Below, piece after piece: positions 32,401-36,130 of a stretch of DNA of 64,000 nucleotides. The notes beneath the pieces are model-generated. The model worked only from the letters and a program-made list of their open reading frames with translations, was not told where the DNA came from and did not search any database. Origin of the DNA: Pseudoalteromonas carrageenovora IAM 12662 (GTDB lineage Bacteria; Pseudomonadota; Gammaproteobacteria; Enterobacterales; Alteromonadaceae). Position 1 is the first letter of the stretch; every line of letters starts with the position of its first letter. The stretch covers positions 2,683,520 through 2,747,519 of the forward strand of contig NZ_LT965928.1 in assembly GCF_900239935.1 (NCBI RefSeq). The letters are read 5' to 3'. The position numbers were made by a program, and so were the translations under genes.

Positions 32401-33768
32401 TACACTATCACTTACTTGCGCATCTACTGTAAAATCGCCCTCAGGTAATGCAGTTCCAACATCCACCGACCAGCTTCCGTCTTCAGCGGTAACGGCAGTT
32501 AACAGCTGTACATCTCCTACGCTATTAGTAACCGTTATTGTTACCTCTGTGCCTTCTGGTACACCACTGGTTGTACCGGTTAGAGGAGGTGTTGCATTAT
32601 TCGTCTCTCCTGCAACCGTTACACTAATTTCAGGTGCTGTTAGGTCAACATTTGCAATAGCTTGATCTATCGCTTGGTTACCAGCGGCATCTACTGCTAC
32701 AGCATTAACGCTAAACTCGCCCTCTGCTAACGGCGACGTGGTTGTAATACTCCAATTACCTTGCGCATCAACTTGTGTAATAACAGTTTGCTGTGTACCT
32801 GTGCTATCTGTAAGCGTTACAGATACATTATCACCGGTATTTAAACCCGCAACAGAGCCTGTTACCGTAACCGTTTGCGAAGCAGAGTCCGCAACTGGGT
32901 CAATATTAATAACAGGTGCTGTGGTATCAATTTCAATAGAAATAGCATCGTTAAACGCATTACCATCAGGGTCTACTGCCTCAACAACAACATCAACTGG
33001 GCCATCAGCTATTGGGTTTGGAAGCGTAATTTCAAATGTGCCATCTGGACCAATAACTGCAGTGACCACTTGCGAGTTACCATCTTCATCCGTCACCGTT
33101 ATATTAACAGTTTCACCGATAAGGTTTTCACTAGTACCGCTAATAGTAGGTTGAGATGAGTTGGTTATACCCAACTCGTTTAGCGATATAGACGCGGTGC
33201 TATCATCTGGTACTACCCCGTCTGATGTGTCACGTAAGTTAAATGCCTCAGCAGTACTTTGATCAAGTGATGAGTCAAACGCCACACTGTTCGGATCAAC
33301 ATTTTCAGATATACGGGTAAGCTGCACAAACGAGCTACCACCGCCAGAACCAGCAGCGCCACCGCCACCAGCGGCTGTTGCTTCTAGGTTATCTAAAATA
33401 TCACCATCACCCTCTAGGGCATCTAAAAAGTCAGTTACATCCGAATTAGCCGAGGTTGTAGAATCTTGATCAGTGCCTAAGTCTAAACTTGCAATGGCCT
33501 CATCTAAGCTTTCATCAAAAATAGTTGTTTCGCTTGAGTCTCTGGCTTCTTTTGCTAATAAGTCTGGAGTTATTTTTACCTTTTGATTTGCAGGAATAGA
33601 AAGTGTTTCACCTTGTACATCAATTTGTAGTGAAGACTTAACAGCCGTAACTACTAAATCTCCCACATTAATGAAATCACCTACGTTTAAAGCCTTAATT
33701 GAGCCATCTTCTAAAACTACACCCGCAGAGCCCTGAATATCGGTTACTAATAATTGATTTGCTTCCAT
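17431..33768 (-). CDS. Giant LapA/BpfA-type surface adhesin, 5,445 residues
   Basis: This is a giant type I-secreted adhesin predicted to be held in the outer membrane for biofilm formation. Residues 1-70 resemble the retention module of LapA-like proteins (VLEDGSIKALNVGDFINVGD, LQIDVQGETLSIPANQKVKI). Residues 131-134 are T-A-A-G in a Gly-rich linker, matching the LapG cleavage motif. About 55 Ig-like domains of 85-95 residues follow (each with an ND-T-TP-ISG-like opening and a D-x-TAP-like end) to about residue 5295. The last 150 residues are an acidic Ser/Asp/Glu/Asn-rich tail, presumably the secretion signal. I see no RTX nonapeptides, no von Willebrand A domain and no catalytic domain. 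The gene is divergent from the tolC-lapB-lapC export genes, and lapG-lapD are nearby. It is larger than most described family members. Function is inferred from family and locus. Confidence 0.93.
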   Translation of the reverse strand: MEANQLLVTDIQGSAGVVLEDGSIKALNVGDFINVGDLVVTAVKSSLQIDVQGETLSIPANQKVKITPDLLAKEARDSSETTIFDESLDEAIASLDLGTDQDSTTSANSDVTDFLDALEGDGDILDNLEATAAGGGGAAGSGGGSSFVQLTRISENVDPNSVAFDSSLDQSTAEAFNLRDTSDGVVPDDSTASISLNELGITNSSQPTISGTSENLIGETVNITVTDEDGNSQVVTAVIGPDGTFEITLPNPIADGPVDVVVEAVDPDGNAFNDAISIEIDTTAPVINIDPVADSASQTVTVTGSVAGLNTGDNVSVTLTDSTGTQQTVITQVDAQGNWSITTTSPLAEGEFSVNAVAVDAAGNQAIDQAIANVDLTAPEISVTVAGETNNATPPLTGTTSGVPEGTEVTITVTNSVGDVQLLTAVTAEDGSWSVDVGTALPEGDFTVDAQVSDSVGNQALASDAGIIDLTAPIVEINAIADTQDTTPVITGSAQDVPAGSVITVVITDINGQTQTLLTQTNDDGSWSVSVSTPLAQGEFDVNATVTDNAGNQAQAIEQGLVDLTSPEITVTAIADTNDATPTFVGRVDGAPEGSVITVLVTDSDGNLQTLTTTLEADGTWSVESPSAIPGGDFNVTATVSDPAGNEASAQTSGEVTFAPISIQINSIADTNDTTPFLSGNTGNVPAGATITLTITASDGSTFTLLAVTQDDGSWTAQVTQPLPEGDFTVVAAVIDDSGNEAQASTVGNVDLTVSINFIIDTNDTTPTISGSTQDVDAGAVVTVTFTGSDGATETVQVTTNADGSWSIEATDELVEGQFTVVATVTDAAGNTASASEVGEIDLTDPAITINPIEDTNDTTPSVTGSVVDVPQGTEITLVITDSNGNQQTITAVTNADGSYSADIVNELSEGDFTVTASVSDEAGNSSTATVTGTVDLTPPSVTIDTLGDGNDTTPAISGSTQGLSAGSVVTVIVTDSAGAEQQFVTAINGDGTWNIDVPQALAEGEFTVVANVSDSAGNTAQDSQAGNIDLTAPTISVNPFTDSNDTTPSFSGTTSEVEPGSLITVLVTDSNGDSQTLTAVVAQDGSWQVGATDEIAEGEFTITATATDSAGNEASASTTGIIDTAAPTVTVDPLGDTNDTTPTISGTATGEPEGTVVTITVTDEAGNPQIITTEVQADGTFSVDVPNELSEGAFTVEVSVTDTAGNETTATTTGEVDTAAPSVIIDPVGDTNDTTPTISGSATGEPEGTVVTITVTDEAGNPQIITTEVQADGTFSVDVPNELSEGEFTVEVSVTDTAGNETTSTTTGEVDTAAPSVIIDSVGDTNDTTPTISGTATGEPEGTVVTITVTDEAGNPQTITTEVQADGTFSVDVPNELSEGEFTVEVSVTDTAGNETNATTTGEVDTAAPSVIIDPVGDTNDTTPTISGSATGEPEGTVVTITVTDEAGNPQIITTEVQADGTFSVDVPNELSEGEFTVEVSVTDTAGNETTSTTTGEVDTAAPSVIIDSVGDTNDTTPTISGSATGEPEGTVVTITVTDEAGNPQIITTEVQADGTFSVDVPNELSEGEFTVEVSVTDTAGNETTATTTGELDTAAPSVIIDPVGDTNDTTPTISGTAAGEPEGTLVTITVNDEAGNPQIITTEVQADGTFSVDVPNELSEGEFTVEVSVTDTAGNETTATTTGEVDTTAPIVTINALGDTSDTTPTISGTVSGEPAGSTITLTVTDANGAVQTITAQVIADGSWTVEVPVALAEGSYSVDASISDSAGNEGTANASGTIDTSALTITINVIGETNDQTPQINGDTFNAQAGSSVEVQITDSAGAVITLTTTVDENGLWSVTPPANLAEGTILISATVTDLGGGTANAELDAVIDITPPTIQVNELETSNDTTPVISGNTTGVVSGTVINLTVTDSQGVVRSFSATTDAEGNWSVELSQGLASGDYSVEAEVSDAAGNSASTTATGNIDTSGPSLTVDFEAVTNDSTPTISGTSDADVGTSITVVITDENGVEQTLTTTVDANGNWEVTPQTDLNEGDNTIEVSVSDEAGNTTTVTDTITLDTQAPTLTIQTVGDVNDLTPTLQGTSNEIGGTVTLTVTDSDGAVQTITTTVGSDGHWDIEIPSALAQGDFTVSASITDAAGNESTANSSGNVDTITPIVSVDALGLGNDSTPVISGTSTEPEGTVVNIVITDSNGDETPITATVDANGNWQATSPELPEGSYSVQASITDAAGNTGGAVQAGTIDSLAPTLVLDTVGATNDSTPTISGSTNAPAGTVINISVSDGTTTETFTATVQADGSWSADVPNALVDGELTIEASVSDNAGNTTTVSETATLNTTAPSISINTLVDTNDTTPTINGTSDAADGTTISLTFVDSSGAETTTTTTVTGGVWSVDAPSELAEGEYTVTAEVDDGLGNIGSATETGIIDTTMPAIEVNELVVTNDTTPTITGTANAPQGSTVTVEITDSNNVTHTVTTTLGANGTWSVAASQVVAEGSYTVSASVSDAAGNTATATGAGEVDTIAPTLDLTSPGSSNDVTPTLSGTSDAVEGTVITFTVIDDLGAQQTFTTTVDASGNFSVEVPTALAEGPYSIEASISDDAGNSTDITGSGNIDTTAPSVSVDAPALTNDSSPTVTGTSDAPNSTVTITFTDAANAVQTIDVQTDANGNWSATPATDLAEGNYSVSASITDAAGNTGTGTDSGEVDVTPPALAFTPTFELGLLVTLSGTSDLPAGSEITITEQLIGGGVGVTYTTTTDANGNWSLVGLDVSLLDVGSVIATATDAAGNTRTISSDDFDNTPPTLTVEVDAQSNSNTPIISGTSDAGEGAQVTIVVTDSDGNPQTITALVDANGEWSATPATPLSEGESTIEVSVRDSVGNETTVSETTTIDTQAPTLTIQNVGDINDLTPTLQGTSNEIGGTVTLRVTDSDGAVQTITTTVGSDGHWDIEIPSALAQGDFTVTASITDAAGNDTTANSSGNVDTITPVVSVDALGLGNDSTPVISGTSTEPEGTVVNIVITDSNGDETPITATVDANGNWQATSPELPEGSYSVQASITDAAGNTGGAVQAGTIDSLAPTLVLDTVGATNDSTPTISGSTNAPAGTVINISVSDGTTTETFTATVQADGSWSADVPNALSDGELTIEASVSDNAGNTTTLSETATLNTTAPSISINALVDTNDTTPTINGTSDAADGTTISLTFEDSAGNITTVDTTVTGGVWSVDAPTDLAEGEYTVTAEVDDGLGNIGSASETGEIDLTAPSLAITDNGVGNDTTPTISGTSDAPQGSEVTIIVTDSAGAAQTITATVGASGTWSVPVTTALAEGNFTVSASVSDAAGNAATATGAGEVDTIAPTLDLTSPGSSNDVTPTLSGSSDAVEGTVITFTVIDDLGAEQTFTTTVDASGNFSVEVPTALAEGPYSIEASISDDAGNSTDITGSGNIDTTAPSVSVDAPALTNDSTPTVTGTSDAPNSTVTITFTDAANAVQTIDVQTDASGNWSATPATDLAEGNYSVSASITDAAGNTGTGSDTGEVDVTPPTLEIIPSFLLGNLVSLSGDSDLPEGSVITITEYLVDGLVGATYTATTNADGTWGLANITVPLLNLAYVTASASDAAGNVVTVNSLDFDNEAPALTVTVDALSNDATPIVSGVTDMEAGTEIKLTVVDSAGQSQEFTAIAQANGGWSVEVPTELSQGQYTVTAEVRDDVGNLTTEQAQGEIDSIAPTLSVNPIDTTVDTTPIISGTSDAIGADVIISIDGQTFFAVVGAEGNWQVEVPTALTDGSYTAQINVADEANNITNTTIDLTIDTQVPVVVLADITVFNTDTPVISGTSTEPTGTNVDIVITDSNGDTHTLLATVDASGNWQATAPSLPDGNYDVVVSITDDAGNTGSDSASSFVDTQAPNITIDALGTINNSTPTISGTSNEVEGTTITVTITDGDSVDTYTTTVAANGGWSFDVTTPLTDGQVTVSASITDTAGNTSSAEATATLNTNAPTININTIVDTNDQTPTLSGTSSAADGTEITVVITDINNVSHTVTTNVLSGAWSVDATDILPEGEFTVTASVTEDGLTSNATSSGVIDLTAPALSINTLITANDTTPTISGTTTAPQGAIVVILITDSLGAEQTVNATVGANGTWSVAAPIALSEGVFSVNASTTDTAGNPVSTIATGTLDITAPIVTINDIVGSSDLTPSVSGTVTGATVGDSVVVVFIDAQGNEHSVNTTVQAGGTWTVEASNSLSQGDYSVEVFITDNAGNTGDSLVSATIDSIAPEISIDQSSLVLTQDNTPLISGTSNEANTNVIVTFTDSAGASHQMTVQTDANGDWQAAADNILADGVYSVSATISDVAGNTSTDSKTGGEVDTVGPELTIVPSFLLGQLISLSGTSDLGEGKTVTVTLELAGDLLDLTYDVTTDANGDWELVGLAVNVVGLSVVEASATDDAGNTTTITTADVDASTPLLNAVVDFVTGEGDLPIISGSTDQAPGTEVLVEVIDSDNVVQELVAIVQADQSWAVQVPQSLAEGLFSVTVNVLSEVGITATQLITDVVDTISPTLVLDVIGSTSDSSPIIQGASDLINGVVEIQLDGGTVLTTTVDALGLFTLQLDALSEGQHVANVSITDESGNVVTQTLEFVVDTLVPVVDILPLSISNTDILTISGSSEEAPGTDIDVTVVDSNGNATVFDALVGSDGTWSLVTTSLPDGVYSVFAGITDAAGNVGQSVTEQVTIDTIPPALGIDAFGVLNTLTPTITGTSDEEAGSLITVNITDSTSTLYEVTTTVLGDGTWLIVTPALAEGDLTVEAISIDDAGNIATVTQTGTVSTTLPGLLINPIIDTSDTTPTINGTTDVLNGDVEVVITDSSGTATTYNTQAIAGVWALTPSVPLAEGAFTVDATVENSGLTSTTSLGGIVDLTPPTIEVDQLAVTNNPLPTITGTSDAPAGTTLSVIITDANNDSQTITAQVAGNGIWTVTATTALSEGSFSATASISDAAGNSSSDTMISSTDYTAPTVVIDPIVVGQDTTPTVTGSVTGSFAGASVMVMFTDALGETHNVSTTVNTDGSWSVTASQPLSEGNYSVDVSVLDNAGNIGEQSISSIVDSGIVINSGLELTADSTPKLTGTAGANEDITVSFIDESGTVVTKDTTAGETGVWSVSPDNALLDGTYTVTATATDESGNVTSSGSLSGLVVDTTPISFQVSYYHGLLGLGLTAFGTVEEGSSVYVVGNNLLGLDVLNINLNVLESSTEVQSDANGEWSHLLSVLDLGSWSDYRFITIDEAGNYLVKDLYNNVIDQGYNSELVSDENNLSTAESTFGLGDSIAESFSEDSALGDTTPNEVSSNNVLSTESIDLGNLSSLSTPEQTVQMSSAEPLNIDDVLINEDAEQLIALNTLVEDEGSAIAYSPAQSGGSIDEAAPAVDVQNQSEEMIKHLIENGNNQTDI
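17886..20373 (-). repeat. Adhesin super-repeat D (nine Ig-like domains, most diverged)
   Basis: Residues 4466 to about 5295. It opens with LLNAVVDFVTGEGDLPIISG and closes with a ninth-type domain (YYHGLLGLGLTAFG) after which the acidic tail begins. Domain order follows A-C. The exact end is my estimate from the length of the other copies. Confidence 0.75.
20374..22860 (-). repeat. Adhesin super-repeat C (nine Ig-like domains, diverged)
   Basis: Residues 3637-4465 (829 residues). The order of nine domain types is that of A and B: the third domain keeps TPVISGTSTEP, the fourth ends in TATLNTNAP, the fifth is the short AADG type and the ninth is the FLLGQLISLSGTSDL type. Sequence identity is clearly lower. 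Confidence 0.85.
22861..25353 (-). repeat. Adhesin super-repeat B (nine Ig-like domains)
   Basis: Residues 2806-3636 (831 residues, the same length as A). It opens with TLTVEVDAQSNSNTPIISG and closes with FLLGNLVSLSGDSDLP. Domains two to eight are almost the same as those of A at protein level and clearly alike at DNA level. Confidence 0.9.
25354..27846 (-). repeat. Adhesin super-repeat A (nine Ig-like domains)
   Basis: Residues 1975-2805 (831 residues). It opens with SLTVDFEAVTNDSTPTISG, contains the domains TVGDVNDLTPTLQGTSNEI, ALGLGNDSTPVISGTSTEP, TVGATNDSTPTISGSTNAP and so on, and closes with a divergent domain lacking the ND motif (FELGLLVTLSGTSDLP). Near-identical to super-repeat B over most of its length. 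Confidence 0.9.
28693..30384 (-). repeat. Six tandem copies of a 282-bp unit in the adhesin
   Basis: Adhesin residues 1129-1692, six consecutive 94-residue Ig-like repeats with GDTNDTTPTISG openings. The recurrence of GTTAGTATCGCCAACA-type segments at 28942, 29224 and 29506 gives an exact 282-base period, and 6 x 282 fills the interval exactly. Copies differ by only a few bases or residues. Confidence 0.95.
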
Positions 33769-33855
33769 TTGGGTACCCTCAAACTTTTTAAATTACGTTC
33801 TAATAACTTAAAGGTAGAACACAAAATCAATCTAGGTACTGGACTCAAGTACAGG

Positions 33856-33942
33856 TTTTGCAAATAAATTCCAAAACAAAATAATCAACAAAAAAGTGGT
33901 AGAAAACTTATTTTATGCTACCCAAAATGATTATTTGCAAAA
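33856..33942. promoter_or_regulatory. 12-bp inverted repeat between adhesin and export operon
   Basis: TTTTGCAAATAA at 33856-33867 and its exact reverse complement TTATTTGCAAAA at 33931-33942 (starts 75 bases apart) lie in the 239-base gap between the divergent adhesin and tolC-like genes. The symmetry suggests a shared operator. I could not place confident -35/-10 boxes for either gene. Confidence 0.45.
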
Positions 33943-34007
33943 TTGATATTCCTTTACTAAATATTGAAGGGAGTATTTTCGGTCTTAACAGGATCTAAGA
34001 GGAAGAA

Positions 34008-35987
34008 ATGATTACAAAAAACACTTTTAAAAAGCATCATGGAAATATTTTAATTGGGTTAGCCGTAGCATCGGCCGCTCTGTCTAGTTACGCGCAAGCT
34101 ACAAGCGAATCAGCTATGCCCCTAACCTATGTTTCTAGTAAAGCCATAGAGAATAATCCTGAAGTCCAAGAAGCGTGGCATGCATTTAAATCCTCTATTT
34201 ATGGAGTCGATGCTGCACGTTCTGGTTATTTACCCAGTGTTGACGTATCTGCCAGCGCAGGCTACGAGAGAAGAAATTATGGAGTTGAAGAAGAATACAA
34301 TCGAAATACAGCAGAGCTAAGTGTTACTCAAATGCTTTACGATGGGTTTAGAACATCTAATACCGTTGACCGCTTTAAGCGTATTCAGCTTATTCGCTAT
34401 TTTGAGCTTATAACGCAAACAGAGCAAACAGCGCTTGAAGCCTCAATAGCATTACTTGATGTACAAAAATTTAAAGAGCTAGTTCAGCTTGCTGAAGCTA
34501 ACCTACAAGAGCATGAATCGGTATACCAACAAATAGAACAAAGTGTAAGCGCAGGCGTAGCACGGGCGGCCGATTTAGAGCAAATTAGCGGACGTTTATC
34601 GCTTGCGCAATCGAATGTACTTACAGAGTACGCAAATTTACATGACGTAAGTGCACGTTATTTACGAGTTGTAGGAGAGCTTCCGTTACAAGAGATTAAA
34701 CAAGCAGATCTGAATGAAGATAATATCCCTATTTCAGTCAATCAAGCGCTTAGCATAGCGTATAAAAACAGCCCTACCTTTTATGCGTCTTTGTATAATA
34801 TAGAGGCGCAAAAAGCGAATGCCGAAGCGCAAAAAGCCGCGTTTCATCCTAATGTAGATTTATCTGCCCGTTATGGCAGCCAAGATAGAGATGAGCTTGG
34901 GCAAAACGAAACCAGAACAGAAGCCCGTGTAGGCATAGATATAAGCTACAACTTATATAATGGTGGGCTTGATAGCGCTAATCTTGAGCAAGCCTATCAA
35001 GATATAAACATTGCTAAATACCAACGAGATCAAGCGTGTATTGATATTCGCCAAAGCTTACAAATTGCATACCATAATGTGACTATACTTGAGCAGAAAC
35101 TACCCGCACTAGATCAGCACAGAGCATCTTCAACTAAAGTAAAAATAGCTTACAAAGACCAATTTGATATAGGTCAACGTACATTACTAGACGTACTTGA
35201 TGCAGAAAATGAGTCATTTCAGTCAACTCGTTCATACATAGTTGCGCTTTACGATCGGCAGTCGGCTATTTTAACAATGCTAAAAGAAATGGGGAAACTT
35301 CTACCCGCGCTAAACGTAATGTCAGATCAATACCCATCTATAGAAGATTTGACCGACGATCCTATTGTTCACGATGCACAAAATATTTGTCCAACCTACG
35401 ACGTAGCCACAACCTTTAGCCGTAAAGCCTTTTTACAAAAAAAGGCCAAGCAAGATAACGCCTATATGAGTGTAACGGCAATGCCTCGCTATCTTGATAT
35501 TCCGCTAGAGACAAATACTGCACCGAGTGGAGAGTTTTTAGATGACGACGGTGACGGTGTGCCAAACGAGCAAGACACTTGCCCAAGTACACCAGCGGCA
35601 ACGAATGTTGATTTGTCAGGATGTACTTTATACAGCCCAGAAACAGACTCTGTAGAAATAGGGATCCCTTTTTCAGCTGATTCTAGTGAAGTTCGTTCTG
35701 AGTATATACGTGAAGTCGAAAGGCTAGCTGATTTTTTAAAACAAAACCCAAATAAAATGGTGGAAATTCAAGGTCATGCTTCTTTAGATGGGGATAAAAC
35801 TTACAACCGAAAACTATCTGAACAACGTGCTTTTAGCGTTGCACAAATGCTAATTGAGCAATTTGGTATAGAGCCTAACCGTGTTAAATCATTGGGTTAT
35901 GGCATTGATCAACCACGTGTAAACGAAATATCAGTAAGGGCTAATGCACAAAACAGACGTATTGAAGCCGTTATTACTGATAGTTAA
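34008..35987 (+). CDS. lapE: TolC-family outer-membrane channel fused to a C-terminal OmpA domain
   Basis: This is the predicted outer-membrane exit duct for the adhesin's type I secretion system. The 659-residue protein has a signal peptide (about 1-31, LAVASAALSSYAQA). A TolC/LapE-type efflux domain covers about 35-460 (EVQEAWHAFKSSIYGVDAA, GYLPSVDVSASAGYERR, ISYNLYNGGLDSANLEQAYQ). A calcium-type thrombospondin-3 motif follows at about 511-525 (DDDGDGVPNEQDTCPST), then an OmpA-C peptidoglycan-binding domain at about 545-657 (EIQGHASLDGDKTYNRKLSE, RVKSLGYG, NRRIEAVI). TolC proteins are normally about 450 residues, so this is a fusion. It is preceded by a good ribosome site (AGAGGAAG) and is first in a tolC-lapB-lapC-luxR direction. 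Confidence 0.92.
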   Translation: MITKNTFKKHHGNILIGLAVASAALSSYAQATSESAMPLTYVSSKAIENNPEVQEAWHAFKSSIYGVDAARSGYLPSVDVSASAGYERRNYGVEEEYNRNTAELSVTQMLYDGFRTSNTVDRFKRIQLIRYFELITQTEQTALEASIALLDVQKFKELVQLAEANLQEHESVYQQIEQSVSAGVARAADLEQISGRLSLAQSNVLTEYANLHDVSARYLRVVGELPLQEIKQADLNEDNIPISVNQALSIAYKNSPTFYASLYNIEAQKANAEAQKAAFHPNVDLSARYGSQDRDELGQNETRTEARVGIDISYNLYNGGLDSANLEQAYQDINIAKYQRDQACIDIRQSLQIAYHNVTILEQKLPALDQHRASSTKVKIAYKDQFDIGQRTLLDVLDAENESFQSTRSYIVALYDRQSAILTMLKEMGKLLPALNVMSDQYPSIEDLTDDPIVHDAQNICPTYDVATTFSRKAFLQKKAKQDNAYMSVTAMPRYLDIPLETNTAPSGEFLDDDGDGVPNEQDTCPSTPAATNVDLSGCTLYSPETDSVEIGIPFSADSSEVRSEYIREVERLADFLKQNPNKMVEIQGHASLDGDKTYNRKLSEQRAFSVAQMLIEQFGIEPNRVKSLGYGIDQPRVNEISVRANAQNRRIEAVITDS

Positions 35988-36029
35988 TACCAACCAGTTT
36001 AAACACAAAGGCAATTAGCGTTATGTAAA

Positions 36030-36086
36030 TAACCTAAACTTTATCTAAAAGCTTAAGTAAAAGCCTTTTATGTAGGGTTTAGGTTA
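36030..36086. other. Long-loop hairpin between the tolC-like gene and lapB
   Basis: TAACCTAAAC at 36030-36039 pairs with GTTTAGGTTA at 36077-36086 (ten base pairs, 37-base loop) in the 143-base gap. It has no T-run, so it could be an RNA-processing or stability element within the operon. Function is unknown. Confidence 0.4.
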
Positions 36087-36130
36087 AGTAGTAACAACCG
36101 CTTGTAGTTCTTCATAACATTGGATGGTTT

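Noticed and set aside
33855..33870. Possible sigma-54 promoter for the adhesin (TGGAATTTATTTGCA on the minus strand)
   Set aside because: The GG and GC boxes are nine bases apart, not ten, and sigma-54 spacing is strict. It also coincides with the inverted-repeat arm, which explains the TTTGCA.
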